Assembly (NCBI GenBank): GCA_009823505.1
Contig: VZQC01005558.1
Coordinates: 1,323,959-1,387,958 of the forward strand
Direction of reading: 5' to 3'
Source: Rhizomys pruinosus
Taxonomy: Eukaryota; Chordata; Mammalia; Rodentia; Spalacidae
Length of the DNA stretch: 64,000 nucleotides
Shown: positions 10,871 to 20,672 of the stretch, piece after piece
Position numbering within the stretch: position 1 is the stretch's first letter
Layout of the letters: each line of letters starts with the position of its first letter
Translations under genes and position numbers: made by a program
Notes under the pieces: model-generated
What the model saw: the letters and a program-made list of their open reading frames with translations, nothing else
What the model was told of the DNA's origin: nothing
The model's database searches: none

Positions 10871-11320
10871 GTGCATGTGTGAATGTATGTACATGTATAT
10901 AGAAGCCAGAGGTCAGTACTATCTTTTCTAGTCACTCTCCGTCTTAGTTTTTGAGACAGGGATTCTCAATGACCCTGGAGTTTGCCCTTTGTTTGGCTAA
11001 ACTGTCTGGGTAGCCAGCCTCGGGAATCGGCTTCCTCCCCAGGACTGGGACTACAAGTCATCACTGCTTTGCTGGGCTTACACATGGACACTGGGCATCT
11101 GAAGCCAGGTCCCCACGCTTATGCATGGACACCGGGCATCTGAAGCCAGGTCTGCACACTTACGTGTGGACACCGGGCATCTGAAGCCAGGTCCACATGC
11201 TTAGCGTGGACACCGGGCATCTGAAGCCAGGTCCTCCTGCTTACATGTGGACACCAGGCATCTGAAGCCAGGCCCTCATGCTTCCATGGCAAGCACTTTA
11301 CTGTTTCTCTAGCACCTGAA
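10871..11320 (-). mobile_element. B4-type SINE with an internal tandem expansion
   Basis: From right to left it reads as a B4 element: a GCAAGCACTTTACTG-type box near 11288-11302, a B1-related block (TTTTTGAGACAGGGATTCTC on the + strand near 10946) and a TG-rich end. The normally single segment before the GCAAGCACTTTAC box is present five times (see 11077-11283). Confidence 0.75.
11077..11283. repeat. Five-copy ~41-bp minisatellite inside a SINE
   Basis: The core GGACACCGGGCATCTGAAGC is found five times, with the GCATCT motif at about 11095, 11137, 11178, 11217 and 11258 (spacing 42, 41, 39, 41). Each unit includes CTTACATGTGGACAC and CCAGGTCC. It arose by local expansion of a B4 segment. 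Confidence 0.92.
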
Positions 11321-11871
11321 CACTTTGATGAAGAAATTCCATCCACCTTTGTCTTTTTGGAGGGAGTACTCAGAATTAGTTGCAAGCTGTCAGAAATGCT
11401 CCCAGGAGAAGCAGCTTTGCAAGGGCCCTTACTTGTGGCAGTCTCACTGGGTGGAAGCTCTACAGGCTTCTCTCTTAGGGTTGATGACCACCCTCAGTTC
11501 AGAGGAATGATGTAACCTATCCAAGGGTGTGCAATGTGATTTCTCCTGATTAGTAACCTATGTGCTTTGATGAGGCTTCTGGAGGAAGCTGCATTTACTT
11601 CTGAGACAGCTTTCTCTCTCTCTACAGTCTTTATCAGCCATGCCCCCGGGATGACAGGGAAGTCATTCCATCTTTGAAAGCATGATGATTTTATTTTTTA
11701 AAATCCATGAAATTATAACAATGTAAAATTCAACATCATAATCTATGGTATGTTTTACCTGATACTGGAAGAAAAGAGAAGGAGGCATGATGTGGATTGA
11801 AGATGGACAAGAAGGTGAAGATCCATATATCTCAAATGTAGTCCATACAGTACTAAAATATTCATGTATAT
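11321..11871. other. No recognised feature
   Basis: Unique-looking sequence between the B4 and B3 SINEs. No exon or repeat is evident. Confidence 0.45.
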
Positions 11872-11887
11872 AAAATTAGCAGCTTCT

Positions 11888-12127
11888 GGGGCTGGAGAGA
11901 TGGCCTAGCAGTTAAGAGCGCTGATCGCTCTTGCAGAGGACCTGGGTTCGATCCCCAGCACCCACATGGCGGCCCAGAACCATCCTAAACTCCAATCCTA
12001 GGAGAACTCCAGTTCCAGGGGAGTCCGACGCCTTCTTCTGACCTCCACAGCATTGCACGACATGGGTGCACAAACCTGCATGCAGACAGTACATTCATAC
12101 ACATACAGAAATAAATAAAATTAAAAA
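11888..12127 (+). mobile_element. Young B3-type SINE with 17-bp internal duplication
   Basis: It begins GGGGCTGGAGAGATGGCC and has a complete tRNA-like head, a duplicated AACTCCA/TTCCAGG block, and an AAATAAATAAAATTAAAA tail. It is flanked by a 16-bp target-site duplication, AAAATTAGCAGCTTCT, at 11872-11887 and 12128-12143. Confidence 0.95.
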
Positions 12128-12289
12128 AAAATTAGCAGCTTCTTTTCAAAGAAACACAGCTACCTAGGAGATATTACACAGACATTAATCAGTGTATTTG
12201 GAATTTGAATCAGCTTTTCTGTGTCTCCAAAGTTCAAATAAAGGCCAACTCATAGAGTTGAATTGGCTGAAAAAAAAAAAATATATATA

Positions 12290-12290
12290 N
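12290..12290. other. Single N (ambiguous base) at the edge of the IQSEC3 exon
   Basis: The only non-ACGT base in the window. To its left are an A run and (TA)3; to its right GC-rich coding sequence starts at once. It may be a compressed assembly gap, a patch boundary or simply one uncalled base. Confidence 0.9.
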
Positions 12291-12874
12291 AGCGGCACCG
12301 TCATGATGGCTTTCCGGGACGTCACGGTTCAGATCGCTAGCCAGAACATCTCTGTGTCCTCCGCGGCTCTGTCGGTGGCCAACTGCCTGGGCGCACAGAC
12401 AGCCCAGGCCACAGCAGAGCCCGTGTCCAGGCAAGCAGAGCCAATGGAGGTCCCTGGGCAGGAGGCCTTGGAAGCTCCCAGCGTGGAGCAGGTAGTGGAC
12501 TCGCCCGGTGAGGACTCAGAGGCAGCAGAGAGCAGGGCCCAGGCCGCCCACAGATCGGTGGTGACCGAGGCTGTCGTGGAGGCTGTGGCTGCAGATGCAG
12601 AGGAGGAAGAAGAAGAGGCTGCGGAACCAGGGAAAGGGGTCGAGGCCGAGGGGGCCGAGAACTCGGAGCAGCTGAGCAGTAGCAGTGCATCCACCAAGTC
12701 CGCCAAGTCTGGCTCAGAGGTTTTGGCCTCTGGCTCCAAGGAGGCCCTGCAGGCAGTGATCCTCAGCTTACCGCGCTACCACTGCGAGAACCCAGCGAGC
12801 TGCAGGTCGCCCACGCTGTCCACTGACACCCTGCGCAAGCGGCTCTACCGCATCGGCCTCAACCTCTTCAACAT
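12291..12874 (+). CDS. Iqsec3: Partial exon of IQSEC3 (BRAG3, Arf guanine-nucleotide exchange factor)
   Basis: This exon of 194 codons plus two bases encodes the region just before, and the first residues of, the Sec7 domain. The family acts as Arf GEFs (on Arf1 and Arf6) at neuronal membranes; IQSEC3 is associated with inhibitory postsynapses. Visible: [15 protein letters not shown] at 12303, an Ala/Glu-rich linker with an EEEEEE run near 12600-12620, a Ser-rich [14 protein letters not shown], and [18 protein letters not shown] then [17 protein letters not shown] at the Sec7 start. The exon ends at 12874 with AT|GTGAGT, a strong donor that splits the Ile codon found in the family (FN-I). The frame is open upstream (SGTV) to the N at 12290, so the 5' end and acceptor are not seen. 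No stop or frameshift is present. I found no following exon in the next 51 kb. The paralogues IQSEC1 and IQSEC2 are less likely because the linker is of IQSEC3 type. Confidence 0.88.
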
Positions 12875-12883
12875 GTGAGTGAG
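12875..12883 (+). promoter_or_regulatory. 5' splice donor of the IQSEC3 exon
   Basis: CAT|GTGAGTGAG matches the consensus GTRAGT, and the phase fits the conserved Ile codon. It shows this is genomic exon sequence, not a processed retrocopy. Confidence 0.85.
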
Positions 12884-13108
12884 CCCAGCTGGGCCCGGGC
12901 CCTCTAGTTCTGAAAAGGGCTGGGCAAGAGGCAGAGACCAAGAGAGACTTGCATGCTTATTAGGGCACCAGGTAACTGACAGCATCATCCCAGGGTCCTC
13001 CCGGGGAGTCTGTGCCTGGCCTGATCCCCTGGGGAATATTTGGGAAGTATACATTCTATTTTTCCTGATGACCCAACACATCAGAGACAGGTTTTCACAA
13101 CTATTACT
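12884..13108 (+). other. GC-rich intronic flank
   Basis: Presumed start of the intron after the IQSEC3 exon. No repeat until the SINE at 13110. Confidence 0.5.
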
Positions 13109-13109
13109 T

Positions 13110-13349
13110 TTTTTTTAAACTTTTTTTTAAATTTTTATTTATTTCTGTATGTGTATGAATGTACTGTCTGCATGCAAGTCTGTGCACCCGTGTCATGCAA
13201 TGCCGCGGAGGTCAAAGAGGGTCTCGGATTCCCCTGGAACTGGAGTTCTCCTGGAACTGGAGTTTCAGACGGTTCTCGGCCGCCATGTGGGTGCTGGGGA
13301 TCGAACCCAGGTCCTCTGTAAGAGCGGTCAGCGCTCTTAACCGCTAGGC
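13110..13349 (-). mobile_element. B3-type SINE with 17-bp internal duplication
   Basis: Shows the T-rich tail, TGTACTGTCTGCATGC, a GCCGCGGAGG core, two CTGGAACTGGAGTT-type blocks, and the tRNA-like head (CTCTTAACCGCTAGGCC). Truncated at the head end; the CTCTCCAGCCCC start is missing. Confidence 0.93.
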
Positions 13350-13439
13350 CATTAACTCTTATTGTGATTTAATTAACTTTATTTTGATGGCACTCCCCCA
13401 AACAAAATCCCAAGGAAGACCTAATTTTCTTTTGAATTT

Positions 13440-13655
13440 ATTCATTTACTACTTAATGATTTATTTATTTGTATGACCCTTGTTCATGTACATGAACTCA
13501 TGGGCCATGGAATGTGTGTGACCAGAGGACCACTTGGAAGAATTGGTTCTCTTCATCTACCATGTAGATCCTGAGAACTGAACTTAGGTTGCCAGGCTTG
13601 GTGGGCTTGGAGGCAAACGCCTTATCTGCTGAGGCATCACATATGACCCAGGTGT
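13440..13655 (-). mobile_element. tRNA-derived SINE (RSINE/B4-like), diverged
   Basis: Contains ACTTAGGTTGCCAGGCTTGG and GGCAAACGCCTTATCTGCTGA on the + strand, the reverse of a GGTAAAGGCACTTGCTGCCAAG-type head. Diverged; the exact family is uncertain. Confidence 0.6.
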
Positions 13656-13659
13656 ACTT

Positions 13660-13812
13660 TTGTGTTTTGTCATTTTGAGACAGTGTCTCCCTTGAGTCCC
13701 AGCTTGCCTGGAGCTCACTATGTAGACCATGCTGACCTTGAACACACAGAGATCCACTTGCCTCTGCCTCCACAGTGCTGGGATTAAAGGCATGTGCCAC
13801 CACCATGCCAAG
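13660..13812 (-). mobile_element. B1 SINE
   Basis: 7SL-derived element in reverse. TTTTGAGACAGTGTCTCCC is at the 3' side and GTGCTGGGATTAAAGGCATG with CCACCACCATGCC at the 5' side. Moderately diverged. Confidence 0.92.
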
Positions 13813-15110
13813 CTTAGAAGTACTTTTTTAATGATGAAGCTCAGAAAGCATCTTCCTGTCCTGTGCTTCTTGTCCTATAGTCTGCTCCCTCTGTGGCCAC
13901 TCATGTTTTGTCCCCTGTGGTTTCCCATCTTGTTGTGGTGACCCCTGCCTATCATTTCCAGTTAATTCCCACAATTATTTATTGCTTCCATAGCTTTGGT
14001 TTCATAACACTTGTATATGTTACCAGTTTCCAAGGGAAGAGAGAGAGGAGAGAAGGGGAGGGGGAGAGAATATAAATCTCAAGTACTTTCCTCACAAATT
14101 ATAGTATTACCTTGGATCCTACAGTCTGATTTTAAAAGCTTCATAAAAATAACCCTCAAATCCGTGCGTGGTTTCATCTCTTGTGAAGCTCTGAGTATCC
14201 TCTACATCCCATAATCTTGGGATCCTTATCAGGACAAATCACATCTATCTTATGACAACTCCTAAATCATGAATTCAGACTCTGCCTTCATATCCAGCAT
14301 TATTGTGAAGACCTAGATAAAATTTGATGAATGACATAGTTGATTCTTATGATTTTGTGACCAAACATATCTTTTTCCTGTGTTGCATACTGTACTTGGT
14401 AACACATTAACCTAAGCTAGTCTAAGCTAGAAATCAGTGCTAGAGAGCAAGGAACTCTCCGTGCCTCTGCTCCCCTTCTTTCTTCGTACTATTTTTACTT
14501 CTTCTGCCTCCAATAGGAGACTTCCTAATGTACTCTACAAAGTTCAGCTCAAGAACTGTGCAAAAATAACCCCCCAAATCCTCATAATATTTTAAATAGG
14601 TTTATGATTTCCTGCTGGGCTGCACTGGTAGCTGGCCTAGTGGGATGCAGGTGAGAAATGGCTTCAACCTGGTGCAAATATCTTCATGAAGCTTGACCTG
14701 GTTGAAGACACAAAGACTTGGGTGTGTTCCAAACCCCTGAGCTTTAGACATGGCGAAACTTCCCATATTTAGGAACAATCTTAGACCTCTGACCTCAGAT
14801 TTCCAACAATGTCCCCTGCCTAAAATATTTCCCACCTGGGGTCTTTGGCCACATTTAAGATTTCCTCTTGGAGACAAGTTTCCCTAAGACCTTCTTGGCT
14901 ACAGTGCACTGTGATTCAGTAAGCCTCTTGCATTTCACTACAGGTCCAGTCCTCTGCTGCCACATTTATGTGACACCCACACTTCCTATCACCAGCCTGT
15001 CCCTTGCCCTATTGGACAGAAAGCTCAGAGCAGCAGAGAATGACAGTGGCTTGGCCACTGTTGGATCCTTAGCATGTGTGCCTACAGTGTCTGACACATG
15101 GGAGGAACTC
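13813..15110. other. No recognised gene or repeat
   Basis: Holds a short purine-rich tract at 14035-14070. Otherwise no SINE, L1 or exon signal. Confidence 0.5.
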
Positions 15111-15125
15111 TGTATTTGACCTCTT

Positions 15126-15384
15126 TTTTTTTTAATTTTTTTATTATTTATTTATTTATTTATTTTTGTATGTGTATGAATGTACTGTCTGCATGCAGGT
15201 CTGTGCACCCGTGTCGTGCAATGCCGCGGAGGTCAGAAGAGGGTCTCGGATTCCCCTGGAACTGGAGTTCTCCTGGAATTGGAGTTACAGACGGTTCTTA
15301 GCCGCCATGTGGGTGCTGGGGATCGAACCCGGGTCCTCTGCAAGAGCGTCGGTGCTCTTAACCGCTAGGCTATCTCTCCAGCCC
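15126..15384 (-). mobile_element. Very young B3-type SINE (GCGTCGG variant)
   Basis: Intact element with the 17-bp internal duplication and a (TTTA)n-rich tail. Flanked by the 15-bp target-site duplication TGTATTTGACCTCTT at 15111-15125 and 15385-15399. Shares the diagnostic changes TTACAGACGGTTCTTAGCC, AAGAGCGTCGGTGCTC and GCTAGGCTATC with the copy at 58709-58968, and differs from it at very few sites. Confidence 0.97.
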
Positions 15385-15399
15385 TGTATTTGACCTCTT

Positions 15400-16035
15400 A
15401 CGGTCTCATTCAACATTCTTTCCAAGGGTGGTGTCCATGAAGTCTGCCTTCACAGAACTACCCATCAAAGTCCTTCAGAAGACACCAGTCCTGGTCATTC
15501 TCTCTCAGGGCATCTGTTATGGACTTTGAGCTTATTTAGCTCAGTAGTGGAGTGCTTACCTACCATGCATCAAGTCCTGACTTCAACCCCCAGCACCCAA
15601 AGAAATAAATCAATAACTATTATTTATAAAAATGTATTCTTGCATCTTCTGTTAAGATTTTCCTACTCTGTCTGCCCATCACTAAAAGTTCATGAATTTT
15701 TTCTGAGGGAATGGTGTGCCTTTGTTCCCACATGACTAACAAAGGATATTTGCTCCTTGTTCAAATGACTGTTAATTACTCAATATTCTTCAGAACTGTA
15801 AGTGTCTTTTATTTGAACCCTCAGCAACAGACTAACAGAGCAATCGGGTCCTGGTTTTTAATAGCTTGTTTTGTTCATTTCTAAGTCTGAAATATGGCCA
15901 TTAATTACTTATTGGCCTGCTGATTTCTCTCTTGTAAGCAATCAAACATTCACGATGTGACAATAACTCAATAACTTTGTGGAATGTATGTATATACTTT
16001 ATGAGTTAGAGATAAAGTGTTTGGCAGAATCAGCT
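15400..16035. other. Mostly unique; possible SINE remnant near 15530-15640
   Basis: TTTAGCTCAGTAGTGGAGTG with CTACCATGCATCAAG and CCCCAGCACCC near 15535-15597 resembles an ID or B4 tRNA-Ala-type SINE head. The rest shows nothing recognisable. Confidence 0.5.
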
Positions 16036-16039
16036 TAAC

Positions 16040-16465
16040 AATAATTCTTGGTTTTTGAGGTGTGTGTTATGCATGCATGTAGGCATGTGCATTTGTGTGA
16101 GTAGAAATGAATATATCTGTGTGTGTGTATGTGTCTGTATGTAGGCTCAAAGCTGAAGGCAGGTGTCTTCAATTGCTCTTTATATATTATATTATATTAT
16201 ATTATATTATATTATATTATATTATATTATACTATATAATTATATATTAAGGCATGATCTCATACTTGAGCCTGGAGCTTCCAATTTGGCTGGTCTACCT
16301 AGTTTGCTCCAGGGACCCTCTGTCACCACCTCCCAAGTGTTGGGACTACAGATAGGCGACCTGTCTGGCATCTACATTGGTGTTGGAAATCTAAACACTG
16401 ATCTTTATCAAGTAAGTGTTTCATACTCTGAGCTCTGTCCCCAGGCCCAGCTTTACAGTCATTAT
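16040..16465 (-). mobile_element. Diverged B4-type SINE containing an (ATATT)n microsatellite
   Basis: Includes a TG-rich arm, a B1-related block (CCCAAGTGTTGGGACTACAG near 16332) and a terminal box reading AAGTAAGTGTTTCATACTCTGAGCTCTGTCCCC from 16409, the B4/ID head in reverse. Confidence 0.6.
16183..16240. repeat. (TATAT/ATATT)n microsatellite
   Basis: About ten units of ATATT followed by degenerate TATA. Strong potential for DNA unwinding or hairpins. Confidence 0.93.
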
Positions 16466-17035
16466 GAAAGATGATTCCAAGTGTCAACATGGATTGCCAA
16501 GTCCAATGCTAAGCCCAGCAGCCCAATGCTAATGCAGATCAAAGAGCTGAAATTTGACCCAGAGCACACAGCATTAAGCCACTGAAAGTATGTAAAGTTC
16601 GGGAACTCTTACAACCCACAACCACCTGGGCAAGGAGACTTCACACCAAGGTGTTGATGAGACATCAGTTTCACCAGTGATGGCTCCAAAGAGGACTATT
16701 CCAGGAAATTTAATTATTGGCTCAATTTCCTATACTTAAAACATTTCATAAAAATTTTATTATTTTATTTGTTATGAGTGGATTTAATTAATAAACACCG
16801 ACAGAGCCGCTCACTGTGTTAGATCTAGTATACACATGGAAAACAACCACATTTGTCACCGTGACTTGTTCTCTCTACACACATTTCTCAGGCACCTAAA
16901 TTCAGTGTTCTTTCCAAGATCATCCTCCCCTCTGCATGCATCACCCTGTCCCCAACACAGAGCCTCACTTTTCTGCTCTCTCACGACTTACTCACCATCT
17001 CAGGGTGATAGTTGAGTAGTGGCCTGAAGCTGGGG

Positions 17036-17640
17036 GACAGTTAATTGATTGTCATCTTAACAGGATCTAGAATCACCAAGGAGACAAACGTTTGGACACA
17101 TCTAGGGGGATTTTCTTTTTTTTTTTAATTTTTTATTTATTTCCGTATGTGTATCAATGTACTGTCTGCATGCAGGTCTGTGCACCCGTGTCATGCAATG
17201 CCGCGGAGGTCAGAAGAGGGTCTCGGATTCCCCTGGAACTGGAGTTCTGGAATTGGAGCTTCAGACGGTTCTCGGCCACCATGTGGGTGCTGGGGATCGA
17301 ACCCGGGTCCTCTGTAAGTGCGGTCGGCGCTCTTAACTGCTAGGCCATCTCTCCAGCCCTTCTAGGAGGGATTTTCTAGATTAGGTTAACTGATGTTGGA
17401 AGACACACCATGAATGTGCCTGTGCCATTCAGTAGGCTGGGGACATGGACTAGATCAAAAGGAGAAAATGAGCTGAGTGTGGGCTGGACAGAGGGATCAG
17501 CTGCTCACTCCCTGTCATGATGGACTGTTCCCATGAGCTAAGAGCCCACAGAAACCATCCTCCCTTAGCTTACTTCCTGTCAGTTACTTGTTGTAGTGAT
17601 CGTGACTTTGCTGATTAAATTGTGCCTTTATTTTCAAAAC
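17036..17640 (+). mobile_element. Rodent LTR-type interspersed repeat, split by a SINE
   Basis: Segments 17036-17100 (AATTGATTGTCATCTTAACAG, CTAGAATCACCAAGGAGACAAA) and 17376-17640 (CTAGATTAGGTTAACTGATG, CATGATGGACTGTTCC) have the order I associate with a common rodent LTR/MaLR-like repeat. Family name uncertain. A B3 SINE interrupts it. Confidence 0.6.
17116..17360 (-). mobile_element. B3-type SINE inserted into the LTR-like repeat
   Basis: The flanking duplication TCTAGGGGGATTTTC (17101-17115) and TCTAGGAGGGATTTTC (17361-17376) marks the insertion. The internal duplication is partly deleted (GGAGTTCTGGAATTGG). Confidence 0.93.
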
Positions 17641-18005
17641 TGATTTTGATATTCAATGATATCGTGCCAGGTTTATTTTGTCTAACAAAAAGATTTTCCA
17701 GTTGAAGTTTTATGTTATTTTTCTTTTCTAGCAGAATTGTGTGATAATTTTCCTGAAGAGATGACAAGAAAAAAATTTTTGCCCCAAAGAAGGCAACAAC
17801 AAATCAAAGAAACCATCCTATCCAAGTCCAATTTGACGAACTAATGATTTAATAAGAGGAACATGGATGACTGCAGCACCTCCATGACCAGGAAGTCTCC
17901 ACCTACTCTCTCCAGCATTCCCAAGGCCATGTGCAGGGTTAGAGCAGGAAGAAACAATGGCTGGGATCTCCATTAACATCCTATGATTCTTCCCCTCTTA
18001 TTCCA
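17641..18005. other. No recognised feature
   Basis: AT-rich then neutral sequence with no clear repeat or exon. Confidence 0.45.
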
Positions 18006-18009
18006 TGAG

Positions 18010-18230
18010 GGAGCATTATAGCCCTATTACCAGTCAGTAAAGTGTCTGCTGTGAAACCACGAAGACCTGAGTTTAGATCCCTAGAACTTGCATAAAAACT
18101 AGGTGTGGCAACATGCACTTTTAACCCCAGAACTGGAAGGATTCCGACAGTTCATTGGCCACTCAGTCTAGTCTAAGTTTCACGTTCAGTGAAAGAATCT
18201 GTCCTACTATTTCAAGAGTGGTCTGAGTGT
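18010..18230 (+). mobile_element. tRNA-derived SINE (B4/RSINE-like), diverged
   Basis: CAGTAAAGTGTCTGCTGTG, then GACCTGAGTTTAGATCCC, AGAACTTGCATAAAAACTAGG and a B1-like half (GTGTGGCAACATGCACTTTTAACCCC). This is the ID-B1 fusion layout. Confidence 0.7.
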
Positions 18231-19096
18231 CATGGGAAGAACTGACCATTTTATGCTTGGATTTAAGGACCACTCCACAAGCCAGAATCCTTGAATGGTA
18301 CTGTTAACTGGGCCAAGATGTCTGGGTAGGCCATAGGCCCTATAGGAGAATCTACTCCTACTGTTCTGCTGAAGAGACATAGTAGTAAACTCCCCGATAA
18401 GTTCTTATCTTTCTATCCATAGATTATTCCATCTATAAACCTTCATCAGAGGTTTATCTTTTTCTTTGTGCAGTGGACAGCAATCCATGTTTACATGGAC
18501 ATCTATTCATTCCTCCTTTCCCCAAGGTTCAGAAACCATCATGGAAGAGGGGCAGAAATATTGTAAGAGCCAGAGTGAGAGGTTGACTACAGCAAACATT
18601 TTCCAGACATGAAAGCTTCATTATGCACATGATCTCACCGCAGCTATGACAGTATCCACAAGACGTGCACAAGGCAGCCAAAAGCCCAGCACAGATAGGA
18701 GAGGGCCTCACAAAGTCCTTGCCCTAGCTGAGAAACTGTTGTCCATTGATGGGTTCTGGGGGAGGGAGAGTCAGTTTTCTTCAGGAATTCAGTCCCTGAG
18801 AAGCTGCCCATGGATGCTACTACACCCATATACATACTGGTACCAGGAAGTAAACTCAATGGATTTAAATAAAGAACATAAAATTTGGGAGGATTTCCAG
18901 GTAAACTCCAGGCTGTGCCACCATGGTTACATTCCAGAGACAGAATGATGGTGTTTATTGCATCCTCTCAACAGGACACTTGCTGTGAAAATAAAACAGC
19001 ATTTGGACAGAGGAAACAGTTTTGGAACATGTCTCATGCATTCAGTAAAAAGGAAGTTTCAGATTTTTGGTTCAATGACTCTAAGATGCTGGAACC
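18231..19096. other. No recognised gene or repeat
   Basis: No exon-like frame with splice sites and no clear repeat. Confidence 0.45.
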
Positions 19097-19312
19097 AGGG
19101 TTGGAGAGATGGCTCAGTGGTTAAGAGCACCGATTGCTCTTGCAGAGGACCCAGGTTCGATTCCCAGCACCCACATGGCGGCTAAGAGCTGTCTTTAACT
19201 CCAGTTCCAGGGAAATCTGACGCCCTCTTCTGACCTCTGTGGCATTGCAAGACATGGGTACACCAACCTACATGCAGACAGTACACTCAGACACATAAAA
19301 AATAATAAATAT
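19097..19312 (+). mobile_element. B3-type SINE without the 17-bp duplication
   Basis: Complete head and body with a single AACTCCAGTTCCAGGG block, and a tail of AAAAAATAATAAATA that served as target for the next SINE. Confidence 0.93.
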
Positions 19313-19548
19313 GGGCTGGAGAGATGGTCTAGAGGTTAAGAGCACTGACCGCTCTTGCAGAGGACCCAGGTTCGATCGCCAGCACCCACATGGCGGGTGA
19401 GAACCGTCTGAAACTCCAATTCCAGGAGAACTCCAGTTCCGGGGGAATCCGAGACCCTCTTCTGACCTCTGCAGCATTGCACGACACGGGTGCACAGACT
19501 TGCCTGCAGACAGTACATTCATACACATACAGAAATAAATAAAAATAA
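19313..19548 (+). mobile_element. B3-type SINE with the 17-bp duplication, inserted in the previous SINE's tail
   Basis: Same orientation as its neighbour but with the duplicated AACTCCA block, so it is a separate insertion, not a tandem copy. Confidence 0.93.
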
Positions 19549-19647
19549 TAAATAAATACACATAAATTAATTAATTAATTATAAAAGATGTTGGGACCTT
19601 AAATTTGTTGACTCCACAGGAAGTTGCAAGGATAAAAGAAAAAATTA

Positions 19648-19780
19648 TCCCAGCATAAGGCAGAGGCAGGTGGGCGGATCTCTGTGAGTTCAAGGCAAAC
19701 CTGGTCTACATAGTGAGTTCCAGGACAGCTGGGGCTACAGGGAGAGCATGTATCAAAAATAAAAATAAAATAAAAACCCA
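19648..19780 (+). mobile_element. B1 SINE, 5' truncated
   Basis: GGCAGAGGCAGGTGGGCGGA, GAGTTCAAGGCAAACCTGG, CCAGGACAGCTGGGGCTACA and an A-rich tail. Confidence 0.92.
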
Positions 19781-20059
19781 AAATGCCACTGGTAGAAACG
19801 GCTTGCAAGCCTCACCCAGGAGAAGATGGTGACTACCTGGGACCCTTGTCAACTGTCACACCCTCCATTGACTGTTTTGATGCTTGGGACTTCCATGGTC
19901 AGTTTCTTCTAGATGGTGTGTCTGATGTGATGCACCCTGTAATTATCTGCGCTGTGTACCTAATAAACTCACTCATTTGTTTGAACCCCCCCCCCAAAAA
20001 AAAAAGAAAAAAATTAATTTATATTCATTAGTAGAAATGATGGAACAATTCAAGTTTTA

Positions 20060-20450
20060 CTGATTCTAGTTTCATTCTGTTGCTGTGGTAAAAGACTCTG
20101 ACCAAAAGTGGATTGGGGTTTAATTGGCTTATAAGTCCAGATCATAGTCTCTTACTGAGAGAAGTCAGGGCAGGAACTCAAGGAGGAAACTGAAGCAGAA
20201 ACCATGGAAGAACACTGCTTGCTGGCTCCCCATCCAGCTGGCTCAGCTAGCTTTCTTACACAGCCAAAGTCCTGTGCCTAGGGACAGTGCTACCCCACAG
20301 TGGGCTCAGTCTTCCTGCATCAGTTAACCATCAAGGCAATCCCTCATTGACATGCCCAAATACTAACCTGATAAACACAATTACTCAAGTACTCTATTTC
20401 CAGCTGATTCTAGGCTACTTCAGTTTGACCAAGTTAAGTAGGACAACTCA
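20060..20450 (-). mobile_element. Rodent LTR-type interspersed repeat
   Basis: TTCTGTTGCTGTGGTAAAAG, then ACCAAAAGTGG, GGGTTTAATTGGCTTAT, GAAGTCAGGGCAGGAACTCA and a late CAGTTTGACCAAGTTAAG block follow the order of a very common rodent LTR-like repeat read in reverse. Family name uncertain. Confidence 0.6.
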
Positions 20451-20454
20451 TTAT

Positions 20455-20565
20455 ACATAATTAGGCTCAGCAAATAAAAGTACCTGCTACCAAGCTTGAA
20501 GTTCTGATTTTGATTCCTAGGAGGCACATGAAAGGAGAGAATCAGGTTCTACATGTTGTCCCCAA

Positions 20566-20615
<50 letters not shown>

Positions 20616-20672
20616 ATGCACACACAAAGAGAGAGAGACAGAGAGAGATACAGAGAGACACAGAGAATAGAT
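20455..20672 (+). mobile_element. SINE fragment with (CA)n and GA-rich tail
   Basis: A diverged tRNA-SINE head (GGCTCAGCAAATAAAAGTACC, CTACCAAGCTTGAAG) leads into an uninterrupted CA tract at about 20567-20612, then (GA)n/(CAGAGA)n to 20672. The CA tract probably grew in the SINE tail. Confidence 0.7.

Noticed and set aside
11077..11283. Five regularly spaced repeats as a CRISPR array or transcription-factor array
   Set aside because: The units are contiguous 41-bp repeats derived from a B4 SINE, with no unique spacers.
15166..15393. Recurrent small frames of the [20 protein letters not shown] type at many places
   Set aside because: They are antisense translations of B3 SINEs; their similarity reflects the SINE, not a gene family.
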